From Candidatus Hodarchaeota archaeon (GTDB lineage: Archaea; Asgardarchaeota; Heimdallarchaeia; Hodarchaeales; Hodarchaeaceae), in assembly GCA_030589605.1 (NCBI GenBank), contig JAUUVJ010000064.1, forward strand, positions 1 to 12,532: DNA of 12,532 bases, given 5' to 3'. Of the stretch, positions 1-6,890 are shown one piece after another; position 1 is the stretch's first letter; every line of letters starts with the position of its first letter. Below the pieces are notes generated by a model. The model searched no databases, had not been told where the DNA came from, and worked only from the letters and a program-made list of their open reading frames with translations. Position numbers and translations under genes: made by a program.

Positions 1-236
1 CAATTATTCTGATGTCTTACTGAATGGAATTTTTGGTAGGCCTAACAAAAGGGGGATAGATTTCCCTATTTGAATACATAGGAAAACTCTTCATTTCTTA
101 ATTTGATAACCTCAAAATACATAAGCAATTTTGTGGTTCGCGTTAGTTGAGCAATTTCTAGTATTCCTCGCAAATTTCTGTAGTGAAAAGCTTCTCATCA
201 TTTACTAAATCCTCTGTTTCGCTCTAACCTTAAGTA
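1..236. other. Upstream region of the RNA polymerase operon, no supported gene
   Basis: No gene can be supported here. One plus frame is open from base 2 to a TGA at 71-73 (23 codons) and could be the tail of a gene entering from the left, but nothing in it is recognisable. All minus frames have stops within the first 44 bases. The stretch should carry the promoter of the rpoA1 operon; AT-rich TATA-like words occur near 114-124 and 200-212, but none is clear enough to call. The usual archaeal neighbour rpoB does not end here: its conserved C-terminus is absent. Confidence 0.4.
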
Positions 237-2942
237 ATGCCGGGAGAAAATCTGATGTGGACACCTGAGCTGAAAAAAATAAGTCAAATTCAATTTGGAA
301 TTCTTTCGCCAGATGAAATCAGAAAAATGGCGGTCACGAAAATTATTACAGCTGATACATATAATGAAGATGGTACACCCATTGAAGGAGGGTTAATTGA
401 TCGCCGTCTTGGTACGATTGAACCTGGTCAGCGTTGCAAAACATGTGGGAATCAAGTCGGGGATTGTCCTGGACATTTTGGAATGATAGAGCTTGCAAGA
501 CCAGTTATTCATGTCGGTTATGCAAAATCAATTATTTATAAATTATTACGCTCATCGTGTAGAGCATGTTCAAGGATATTATTAGATTCTATAAATATTT
601 CAAAATATAATCGCTTATATGAAAAATCTATCTCTGAGGATAATCTCAAAACTAATTCAGAACTGATTAAGGAAATAGCTAAAGAAGCTAGAAAGAAATC
701 TGAGTGTTCTCATTGTGGTCAACCTCAATATAAGATTAAATACGAAAAACCAACTAGTTTTTATGAAGAAACTCCTGAAGGATCAGTCCGTATTACTCCT
801 TCTGAGATACAAAAACGTTTTGAAGGAATTCCAACTTTAGATTTAGCACTTTTAGGTATCGATGCTCACCATTCTCGTCCCGAATGGATGATTTTATCAG
901 TATTACCTGTACCTCCTGTTGCTGTACGTGCTTCTATCACACTAGAATCAGGTGTTCGAAGCGAGGATGATTTAACTCATAAATTAGTCGATATTATTAG
1001 AATTAACCAAAGATTGAGAGAAAATATTGAAGCTGGAGCTCCCCAGTTGATTGTAGAAGATCTTTGGGAACTATTACAATATCACGTCACTACATTTATG
1101 GATAATGAAGTTGCTGGTATTCCTCCCGCCAGACATCGTTCAGGTCGTGCATTACGAACACTTACTCAACGTTTAAGAGGAAAAGAAGGAAGATTCCGAG
1201 GAAACCTATCAGGAAAAAGAGTTGATTTTTCTGCGAGAACAGTTATTTCACCTGACCCTAATATATCAATTAATGAAGTAGGGGTTCCTGAACAAATTGC
1301 TAAGATTCTTACTGTTCCAGAACGGGTTACCGAGTGGAATATTGAAGAAATGAAAGAATTAGTAATGAATGGTCCAAACACAGATGTAGATGAGAAGACT
1401 GGAGTCTCAAAAACGGGATCTAACTATATTATTAGACCTGATGGTAAAAGAATTGACTTGAGATTCGTTGGAGATCTAAATAACACAGCAGAAATGATTG
1501 ATCAAGGTTTTATTGTTGAAAGACATCTCCGTGATGGTGATATGGTTCTTTTCAATAGACAACCATCTCTTCATCGAATGTCTATCATGGCTCATGAGGT
1601 CAGAGTTATGCCATTTAAGACCTTTAGATTACATTTGTGTGTGTGTACTCCTTATAATGCTGATTTTGATGGTGATGAGATGAATTTACATGTACCCCAG
1701 AGCGAGGAAGCCCGTGCTGAGACTCGTGTTTTGATGAGGGTTCAAGAACAAATCCTTTCACCAAGATATGGAGGGCCTATTATCGGTGCTCTCCATGATT
1801 ATGTATCTGCTGCGTTTTTACTGACTAGAAAAAAGACTTTGATGCCCAAAGAGGATGTATGGCAGCTTTTACTTGCTGGAAATTATGAGGGAGAACTTCC
1901 TTCGCCAGCAATTTCGTATCCTGTAGAATTATGGACTGGAAAACAAGTATTTAGTCTCTTAATGCCTCCTGATGTTAATGTTACGACAAAATCTAGAACT
2001 TGTCGAAAACATGACCTTTGTAAAGGAGAACTGTGTGAGTATGATAGCAATGTCTATATTAGATCCGGTCTTTTGTTGTCTGGGGTTATTGATAGAAGAG
2101 CAATCGGGGCAGATGAATCTGAAAGCGTTTTGCATGTTGTTGTTAAAGATTATGGGAGTGATAGGGCAAGAGAATTCTTAGATTCATTAACCCAGATGTT
2201 ATTGGAATTCCTTTCGCATGAGGGATTCAGCTTAGGTTATTCTAATGTTAATATGCCTGAAGAAGGTAAGAGAAGAATAAAGGCGATAATTGACGAAAAG
2301 GTAAAAGCTGCAAATGAGATGATTGAATCTTATAGACGGGGTGAGCTAGAGCCTCTTCCTGGAAAGTCTCTAGAAGAAACGTTAGAAATGCGTATTATGA
2401 GTGTGTTAGCTAAAGCTAGAGATAGTGCTGGAAGTGTTGCTAACGATTATATGGGAATTTCAAATTCTGCAGTTGTAATGGCATCAACAGGGGCGAAAGG
2501 CACTCAATTGAATATTGCTCAAATGGCTGCTTGTGTAGGACAACAATCTATAAGAGGAGAAAGGATTTTGCGAGGTTATCGAAAAAGAGCTTTACCACAT
2601 TTTCAAAAGAATGATATAGGTCCAATTGCACGTGGTTTTGTTCGTGCAAATTATCGTTCGGGGTTAAACCCAACAGAATTTTTCTTTCATGCTCAAGGAG
2701 GAAGAGAGGGATTAGTTGATACTGCTGTTAGGACCTCTACAAGTGGGTATCTCCAACGTAGATTAGTAAATGCTCTTCAAGATCTTCATGTTAATTATGA
2801 TATAATCGTAAGAACAACTGAAGGAGATGTAGTTCAACTTAAGTACGGAGAGGATGGTGTTGATCCCATGAAATCGTACCATGGCAGACCAGTAGACATA
2901 GATGCCATAATTGAAGAGATTACTTCTGTAGAAGAAGATTGA
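237..2942 (+). CDS. rpoA1: DNA-directed RNA polymerase subunit A' (Rpo1N)
   Basis: This is the N-terminal two thirds of the largest subunit of archaeal RNA polymerase, which forms the clamp and active centre. The 901-aa product has the clamp zinc site C67-x2-C70-x6-C77-x2-H80, a second cysteine set (C108, C111, C157, C160), the FNRQPSLHRMS block at 439-449, and the invariant catalytic NADFDGD at 474-480, whose three aspartates (476, 478, 480) hold the active-site Mg. The C-terminal part contains the bridge-helix region and the GGREGLVDTAVRTSTSGY block before the natural A'/A'' split. Length is normal for the family. Two starts compete: ATG 237, and ATG 255, which has GGGAG at 241-245 upstream and gives an N-terminus closer to family members; 255 may well be the true start. 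It is followed by rpoA2 after a short gap that contains the GAGGGG ribosome site. Confidence 0.97.
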   Translation: MPGENLMWTPELKKISQIQFGILSPDEIRKMAVTKIITADTYNEDGTPIEGGLIDRRLGTIEPGQRCKTCGNQVGDCPGHFGMIELARPVIHVGYAKSIIYKLLRSSCRACSRILLDSINISKYNRLYEKSISEDNLKTNSELIKEIAKEARKKSECSHCGQPQYKIKYEKPTSFYEETPEGSVRITPSEIQKRFEGIPTLDLALLGIDAHHSRPEWMILSVLPVPPVAVRASITLESGVRSEDDLTHKLVDIIRINQRLRENIEAGAPQLIVEDLWELLQYHVTTFMDNEVAGIPPARHRSGRALRTLTQRLRGKEGRFRGNLSGKRVDFSARTVISPDPNISINEVGVPEQIAKILTVPERVTEWNIEEMKELVMNGPNTDVDEKTGVSKTGSNYIIRPDGKRIDLRFVGDLNNTAEMIDQGFIVERHLRDGDMVLFNRQPSLHRMSIMAHEVRVMPFKTFRLHLCVCTPYNADFDGDEMNLHVPQSEEARAETRVLMRVQEQILSPRYGGPIIGALHDYVSAAFLLTRKKTLMPKEDVWQLLLAGNYEGELPSPAISYPVELWTGKQVFSLLMPPDVNVTTKSRTCRKHDLCKGELCEYDSNVYIRSGLLLSGVIDRRAIGADESESVLHVVVKDYGSDRAREFLDSLTQMLLEFLSHEGFSLGYSNVNMPEEGKRRIKAIIDEKVKAANEMIESYRRGELEPLPGKSLEETLEMRIMSVLAKARDSAGSVANDYMGISNSAVVMASTGAKGTQLNIAQMAACVGQQSIRGERILRGYRKRALPHFQKNDIGPIARGFVRANYRSGLNPTEFFFHAQGGREGLVDTAVRTSTSGYLQRRLVNALQDLHVNYDIIVRTTEGDVVQLKYGEDGVDPMKSYHGRPVDIDAIIEEITSVEED

Positions 2943-2954
2943 GGGGTTAAGATT

Positions 2955-4154
2955 ATGCCAAGTTTATCAAAAGAAAAACTTTATACTGTAATTAATGAAA
3001 ACGAGAATCGTTTTCCAAAAAGCCTAAGGGATGATATTTATGGAAAGCTATCTGATCTTCCTAATCTAAACAAATCAACAGTTAAGAGAATACTAGATTC
3101 AGTTGAAGATGCTTATTTGAGATCTCTTGTTGAACCAGGGGAAGCTGTCGGAACGGTCGCAGCACAGTCAATAGGTGAACCAGGAACTCAAATGACATTA
3201 AAAACATTCCACTATGCAGGAGTAGCAGAATTAAATGTCACACTGGGATTACCTCGCTTAATAGAGATACTTGATGCACGTAAGAATCCAGCTTCACCGT
3301 TTATGACCGTATATCTAGAGAAATCTTTGTCAAAAGACAAAGAAAAAGCTCAAGAAGTTCAACGAATGATTGAGCTTTCCACAATTGAGTCTATAAGTGA
3401 TGATATTACGGTAGATCTTGCGTTAATGCAGATCAAAATCACATTAAATGAAATATTGCTAAAAGATAAGGGAGTTACACCTGATATAATTGTTGATAAA
3501 TTATCTAAACTTAAAAAAGGTGAAGTTCATCACCTAAAAAATGAGATTATCATTGATTCAAAAGATTTGACAATTGATGATATCTATAAGCTCAATGAGA
3601 AAATCAGGGATCTTAAATTAAAGGGAGTAAAAGGAATTACACGAGTCATTATGTCAAAAGATCAAGAATTGGATGAATGGGTATTATTCACAGCAGGTAG
3701 TAACCTTTCTGATGTGTTAAGTATCCCTGGTGTTGATCCTACAAGAATTAAAACAAACCATATTCAAGAGATAAGGGATACTCTTGGGATCGAAGCCACA
3801 AGACAAGCTGTTATAGATGAAGCAACCGCTGTATTAGAAGAACAGGGGTTAGATGTCGATATTAGACATATTATGCTAGTTTCAGATATTATGACTCAAG
3901 ATGGTAATTTACGTCAAATTGGCCGTCATGGTATTGCTGGTGAAAAAGAAAGTGTTTTAGCACGAGCTTCATTTGAGGTTACTGTTAAACATTTATTGAA
4001 TTCAGCTGCACGTGGTGAACGTGATAAACTTCGTGGAATCACAGAAAATGTGATTATAGGTCAGATAATACCATTAGGAACTGGAACTGTAGATCTTATT
4101 ATGTGGCAGGGGTACCAACGAGATACTAATCAGAATGAGAATGAAGAATCATGA
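2955..4154 (+). CDS. rpoA2: DNA-directed RNA polymerase subunit A'' (Rpo1C)
   Basis: This is the C-terminal third of the largest RNA polymerase subunit and assembles with A' to complete the active site and jaw. The 399-aa product carries the block VGTVAAQSIGEPGTQMTLKT (65-84) leading into the trigger loop; H86 in TFHYAG matches the trigger-loop histidine that contacts the incoming NTP in other multisubunit polymerases. After it come the conserved GLPRLIEILDARKNP segment and, near the C-terminus, the DIMTQDGNLRQIGRHGI block typical of the clamp/cleft end. The start ATG is preceded by GAGGGG at 2941-2946, overlapping the rpoA1 stop. The last four bases overlap the rpl30e start (ATGA), which indicates translational coupling. 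Size and sequence are normal for archaea. Confidence 0.97.
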   Translation: MPSLSKEKLYTVINENENRFPKSLRDDIYGKLSDLPNLNKSTVKRILDSVEDAYLRSLVEPGEAVGTVAAQSIGEPGTQMTLKTFHYAGVAELNVTLGLPRLIEILDARKNPASPFMTVYLEKSLSKDKEKAQEVQRMIELSTIESISDDITVDLALMQIKITLNEILLKDKGVTPDIIVDKLSKLKKGEVHHLKNEIIIDSKDLTIDDIYKLNEKIRDLKLKGVKGITRVIMSKDQELDEWVLFTAGSNLSDVLSIPGVDPTRIKTNHIQEIRDTLGIEATRQAVIDEATAVLEEQGLDVDIRHIMLVSDIMTQDGNLRQIGRHGIAGEKESVLARASFEVTVKHLLNSAARGERDKLRGITENVIIGQIIPLGTGTVDLIMWQGYQRDTNQNENEES

Positions 4155-4450
4155 AACCAGATTTAGAAAAAGCCATAGGTATGGCTGTAAATACAGGGAA
4201 AGTAAAATTAGGATATGATGCTGTAATTAAAAGTGTTTTGAACGGAAAATTAAAAACAGCTGTAATATCGAAGAACATTCCATTTAATGCGAAGGAAAAA
4301 CTCATTAGAAACTGCAACCTTTTTCAGGTTCCAATTATTGAATATGATAAATCTGGAATTGATCTTGGTGCTGTTTGTGGACGTCCCCACAAAGTTTCTG
4401 TTCTAGGTGTATTAGATCCTGGAAATTCAAAAATCCTAGAATATGTTTAG
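4151..4450 (+). CDS. rpl30e: Ribosomal protein eL30 (L30e)
   Basis: This is a 99-aa large-subunit ribosomal protein of the L7Ae/L30e fold, shared by archaea and eukaryotes but absent from bacteria in this form. The pattern AIGMAVNTGKVKLGYDAVIK near the N-terminus, the central AVISKNIP strand and the C-terminal GAVCGRPHKVSVLGVLDPGNS are family hallmarks; the GxxCGRPH-type segment belongs to the RNA-contacting face. The start codon overlaps the rpoA2 stop as ATGA. Position between rpoA2 and nusA is the standard archaeal order, so the assignment is supported by both sequence and context. Confidence 0.93.
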   Translation: MKPDLEKAIGMAVNTGKVKLGYDAVIKSVLNGKLKTAVISKNIPFNAKEKLIRNCNLFQVPIIEYDKSGIDLGAVCGRPHKVSVLGVLDPGNSKILEYV

Positions 4451-4479
4451 CAGGATGTCTGTGTTTGTCAAATATTCGA

Positions 4480-4905
4480 ATGTCACAAGAAGAACTCAAT
4501 TTTATTTCAATGCTTGAAGGTCTATCTGGTGCACTTGCAGTCGATTGCATTTGGGATAAAAATGAAAGTAGAGTAATCTTTATAGTACGTCGAAATGATA
4601 CAGGGAAGGTAATTGGCCGTGGTGGCATAACCATAAGAAGGCTTAGGGAGCATTTTCAAAAACAAGTTGATATAGTCGAGTATTCTGATAAACTAGAAGT
4701 TTTTGCTTCAAATACTTTAGCACCCGCAAAAACACAAAGTGTTGAGATTCTTGAAAGATCAGGTAAAAAGACGGTTATAATAACTGTTATTCCTAAAGAA
4801 AAAGGTAAGGCTATTGGTAAGAATGGTAGGAATATTCAACGATCGCGATTATTAATGAAAAGACACTATGGAGTTAATAATGTGATTATACAAAGCCCTG
4901 TGTGA
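4480..4905 (+). CDS. nusA: NusA-like transcription factor, two KH domains
   Basis: This 141-aa protein is the short archaeal NusA, which has only the RNA-binding KH pair of bacterial NusA and lacks its polymerase-binding N-domain and S1 domain. KH1 has the GxxG loop in GKVIGRGG (42-49) and KH2 in GKAIGKNG (109-116), each followed by a helix rich in Arg/Lys. It is thought to bind nascent RNA at the elongating polymerase or pre-rRNA; the archaeal role is poorly established. The reading frame is open further upstream to 4375, but that part overlaps rpl30e and looks non-coding. ATG 4480 is chosen because the typical family N-terminus (SQEELNFISMLEGLSG) begins there, 29 bp after the rpl30e stop. 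No good Shine-Dalgarno site is seen. Confidence 0.92.
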   Translation: MSQEELNFISMLEGLSGALAVDCIWDKNESRVIFIVRRNDTGKVIGRGGITIRRLREHFQKQVDIVEYSDKLEVFASNTLAPAKTQSVEILERSGKKTVIITVIPKEKGKAIGKNGRNIQRSRLLMKRHYGVNNVIIQSPV

Positions 4906-5044
4906 AAAAAAGGATTTGATTGATTACCGAAATCTTTCTTATACCAAAATTAATCGGGGATTAGAAACCTCCTCCTAGTCTGAAGATAGGTTAAAGCAGA
5001 TTAAAAAGAATTTATGATAATTTATCAGTGTTAGGCGAAGAAAT
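4906..5044 (+). promoter_or_regulatory. rps12 leader with candidate TATA element and dyad
   Basis: This 139-bp gap is long for an otherwise tightly packed operon, so rps12 may have its own promoter. It contains CCTCCTCCT at 4968-4976, which resembles the anti-Shine-Dalgarno end of 16S rRNA, and the dyad TGATAATTTATCA at 5015-5027 inside the AT-rich run 4998-5026. An AT-rich TATA-like word at 5011-5020 would place a transcription start only a few bases before the rps12 ATG. A regulatory role is inference; the dyad and the CCT repeats are seen directly. Confidence 0.35.
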
Positions 5045-5488
5045 ATGACTGGATTAAAATCTCCTCGTGGAGAATTTGCTGGAAATAAATTAGTTCGGAA
5101 AAGAAAAAGATTTCGATGGAAAAGTACAGCATACAAAAGAAAAGTACTTCGTTTGAAGGAAAAGTTTGACCCCCTAGAAGGAGCTCCGCAAGCTAGGGGA
5201 ATTGTGATAGAGAAAGTAGGAATAGAGTCAAAACAACCAAATTCTGCAATTCGAAAATGTGTCAGAGTTCAGTTAATTAAGAATGGAAAACAGGTAACTG
5301 CTTTCATTCCTGGTGATGGTGGCCTTTTATTTATTGATGAGCATGATGAAGTTACTATAGAAGGTATAGGGGGTAGTAAATCTGGAGCAGTTGGAGATTT
5401 ACCTGGAGTGAGATATAGGGTCGTTCTCGTAAACAATGTAAGCCTCAAAGCGATGCTTTCAGGCAAAAGAGAGAAAGCTATGCGTTAA
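5045..5488 (+). CDS. rps12: Ribosomal protein uS12
   Basis: This is the small-subunit decoding-centre protein S12 in its archaeal/eukaryotic (S23-type) form, 147 aa. It has a basic N-terminus (residues 14-40, many Arg/Lys), the KQPNSAIRK motif at 63-71 that lies at the decoding site, the IPGDGG loop at 88-93, and the conserved GDLPGVRYRVV near 117-127. A weak ribosome site (TTAGGCGAAG, 5031-5040) precedes the ATG. In most archaea S7, EF-1alpha and often S10 follow; here rps12 is last and is followed by a T-rich terminator-like tract and then a transposon relic. Confidence 0.97.
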   Translation: MTGLKSPRGEFAGNKLVRKRKRFRWKSTAYKRKVLRLKEKFDPLEGAPQARGIVIEKVGIESKQPNSAIRKCVRVQLIKNGKQVTAFIPGDGGLLFIDEHDEVTIEGIGGSKSGAVGDLPGVRYRVVLVNNVSLKAMLSGKREKAMR

Positions 5489-5489
5489 C

Positions 5490-5535
5490 GAAAAGCTTTT
5501 CTTACATCATTTTCTTTCCTACTTTTAAATTTTTT
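5490..5535 (+). terminator. Probable terminator of the rpoA1-rps12 operon
   Basis: Directly after the rps12 stop there is a perfect 12-bp palindrome GAAAAGCTTTTC (5490-5501), followed by repeated T runs up to 5535. Archaeal transcription commonly ends at U-rich tracts without need of a strong hairpin, so the T-rich tract is the main argument. The next gene lies more than 500 bp away, which fits an operon end here. Confidence 0.55.
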
Positions 5536-5624
5536 AACGTGTTTGCCAGAAGTTCCTTTTCTTCAAGTGAGGGATGTATGACAACACTTTATAACCATCT
5601 CCTGCCAAGATAGGACAAATATGA

Positions 5625-5759
5625 TGTAATGGGGAATTTAGAAAGGATGTAAAAGTGGAAATAAGAAGAATGAATTTGAATCAACAGTTAAGGATTTGTA
5701 ACTACAACAAGGAAATATTATGTAAGGTAATCGAATTATTGACCTCTTTTGGTAGATAG
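5625..5759 (+). pseudogene. Possible remnant of the TnpB N-terminus
   Basis: One frame, open from just after a TGA at 5622-5624 to a TAG at 5757-5759, reads with residues resembling the first helices of TnpB: an FR..V..EI start, then MNLNQQLRIC (from 5670) followed by NYNKEIL and KVIELLTSFGR. TnpB proteins commonly have a stretch of the form LNQxLxxCRxxYNxxL close to the N-terminus, and this frame lies where tnpB would begin, downstream of the left end and of a TATA-like word (TTTATAAC, about 5587-5594). No start codon with a ribosome site and no RuvC residues remain. The match is by eye over about 40 residues only and could be chance. Confidence 0.35.
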
Positions 5760-5846
5760 GAGTGTAGAAAGGGAAGAGAAACAGTAATCGATCATTATTT
5801 CAAGTGATGAAAGACAATTTATGATAATTATTATCACGCAATGTCC

Positions 5847-5988
5847 TGTGGACGGGCTATCTCTGACAGAATTATCAGAGGTAATCTACAACACACAACA
5901 AAACGTAAAACGGGAGTTTCCATTTTCCCAGAGGGAAATGGTTGAGCGGACTCGTAGGAAGCCCACTCCTTTAGGTATGGGTAGTTCA
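5847..5988 (+). ncRNA. Omega RNA (reRNA)-like right-end scaffold, copy 1
   Basis: In IS605-family elements the 3' end of tnpB and the right end are transcribed as an omega RNA that guides TnpB, the guide being the bases just beyond the right end. This copy has, in order: TGTGGACGGGCTAT (5847-5860); stem 1 CTCTGA/TCAGAG (5861-5866 with 5875-5880) with loop containing CAGAAT; the shared TAATCTAC (5882-5889); AACGGGAGTTTCC; stem 2 CCATTTTCCC/GGGAAATGG (5920-5929 with 5933-5941); AGCGGACTCGTAGGAAGCC (5945-5963); and the terminal hairpin with a TTTA loop. Stems 1 and 2 are also formed in copy 2 with different bases. The guide would begin at about 5989. Transcription is not shown by the sequence. 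Confidence 0.65.
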
Positions 5989-6018
5989 TCTATTGAAATT
6001 TCAGCATTTTCATACAAA

Positions 6019-6090
6019 TCAGGGATATTTTTTTATATTTCCTCTCCTCTTCCTAATTCAAGGGTATTTTTTCATGTTCTCTCTTCCTAA
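6019..6090 (+). repeat. Imperfect two-copy tandem repeat over the methyltransferase start
   Basis: Two copies of a pyrimidine-rich unit, TCAGGGATATTTTTT..TCTTCCTAA (6019-6056) and TCAAGGGTATTTTTT..TCTTCCTAA (6058-6090), lie head to tail. The second copy holds the proposed ribosome site (AAGGG, 6060-6064) and the ATG start at 6074; the first has an equivalent AGGG but TATATT in place of CATGTT, so no ATG. The unit is translated the same way in both copies (QGYFF), which is why the frame is open upstream. Confidence 0.6.
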
Positions 6091-6757
6091 ATCAAGCTAT
6101 AATATAAATAAACCTAAAGTATTACCATTCAACCGTAAAGATATTGAATTATATAATAAAATTACAGTTTTTGTGAATAAAATTGATGAATTCACATCAC
6201 CTAAGGTATATTTGGAGCAGTATTCATTACCTAGTGATTTAATAGCGTTAATGGTAGTTCTATCAACAAAAGATCTTTTAGGAAAAAATGTTGTTGATCT
6301 TGGATGTGGAACTGGTAGATTTACGTTGCCGGTAAAAAAATATTTAGCAAATGAGGTTTTGGGAGTAGATATTGATTTAAATGCAGTAAAAACCTTAGTT
6401 AATTCATTAAAATGCTATAATCTCAAGTTAGATCTACTTATTACTGCAGTAGAATTCTTAGAATCTGAAAAATGGAAGAAAAAATACCATACTGTAATAA
6501 TGAATCCACCTTTTGGCACCAAAAGGCGAAAACTGGATCTTGTCTTTCTAAAACAAGCTTTAAATTTTGCTCAGACTGTGTTATCCATTCATAAGTCAAA
6601 TTCAAGAACTAGGAAAATAATTAGAAATTTAGGAAGCCAATATGACAAAGATTTGACAATATTAGCAACGGTAGAATTTCCTCTTGTACCTAGTTTGAAG
6701 TTTCATCGTAAGAAAAATCATTATGTATGTGTAGATATCGTACGTCTTGGAATTTGA
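6074..6757 (+). CDS. METTL5-like SAM-dependent N6-adenine methyltransferase
   Basis: This 227-aa protein is a Rossmann-fold methyltransferase. It has the SAM-binding motif VDLGCGTGRF (74-83), the acidic strand end GVDID (97-101), and the catalytic NPPFGT (144-149) that marks amino-group (N6-adenine or N4-cytosine) methylation. The LEQYSLPSDL element (48-57) before the fold and the SIHKS near 171-175 match the METTL5 family, whose human member makes one m6A in 18S rRNA with TRMT112 as partner. An rRNA target is therefore likely here but not shown. The frame is open upstream to a TTG at 5993, but ATG 6074 has AAGGG nine bases before it and begins nearer the conserved part. The neighbours csl4, rio1 and the KH gene fit a role in RNA maturation. 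Confidence 0.85.
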   Translation: MFSLPKSSYNINKPKVLPFNRKDIELYNKITVFVNKIDEFTSPKVYLEQYSLPSDLIALMVVLSTKDLLGKNVVDLGCGTGRFTLPVKKYLANEVLGVDIDLNAVKTLVNSLKCYNLKLDLLITAVEFLESEKWKKKYHTVIMNPPFGTKRRKLDLVFLKQALNFAQTVLSIHKSNSRTRKIIRNLGSQYDKDLTILATVEFPLVPSLKFHRKKNHYVCVDIVRLGI

Positions 6758-6810
6758 GTATTTTCTCTATTAGTGTTGGTTAAAATCCTTATTTGGAAGG
6801 GATTCTTTGC

Positions 6811-6884
6811 ATATAAAGGTGAAGAATAATTTTTCAAGGATCGGGGAGAATATTAATATGTCATGTAGTAAGGTAATTATGTGA
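6811..6884 (+). promoter_or_regulatory. csl4 leader: TATA-like box and 8-codon upstream ORF
   Basis: ATATAAAG at 6811-6818 is a good archaeal TATA candidate and would place a transcription start near 6840. Next come GGGGAG (6843-6848) and, nine bases on, ATG 6858, which opens a tiny ORF MSCSKVIM ending in TGA at 6882-6884. The main csl4 ATG at 6891 follows six bases after this stop, in the same frame, and has only AAAGGA almost touching it. Ribosomes loaded at the small ORF could reinitiate on csl4. Upstream, AATCCTT/AAGGGATT (about 6785-6806) forms a short hairpin that may end the methyltransferase transcript. Functions are inferred. Confidence 0.4.
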
Positions 6885-6890
6885 AAGGAT

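Larger units (their letters stand above)
5539..5988 (+). mobile_element. Decayed IS200/IS605-type (TnpB) element, copy 1
   Basis: The ends match those of the second copy at 9183-9390. The left end begins with GTTTGCCAGAAG (5541-5552), just after TTTAAC (5533-5538), a motif that also precedes copy 2 and may be the target/TAM. The right end finishes with the hairpin CCCACTCC-TTTA-GGTATGGG (5962-5981) and TAGTTCA (5982-5988), the classical right-end form of IS605-family tnpB elements. Between them is about 260 bp with no intact gene, only a possible TnpB relic. There is no TnpA or functional TnpB in the window, so any mobility would need a protein supplied from elsewhere. The family assignment rests on the end structure, from knowledge of IS605 elements; exact ends are uncertain by a few bases. 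Confidence 0.75.

Noticed and set aside
4335..4634. Minus-strand ORF of 99 codons
   Set aside because: It lies opposite rpl30e and nusA, which are certain, and has no recognisable content.
5804..5866. Possible C/D box small RNA (GTGATGA at 5804-5810, CTGA at 5863-5866)
   Set aside because: No convincing internal D' box precedes the C'-like word and no terminal stem is visible; CTGA belongs to stem 1 of the omega-RNA-like fold.
5821..6090. Plus-strand ORF of 89 codons across the right end of element copy 1
   Set aside because: It runs through the structured right end and the pyrimidine-rich duplicated leader, in a different frame from the expected TnpB tail; openness is explained by those sequences.
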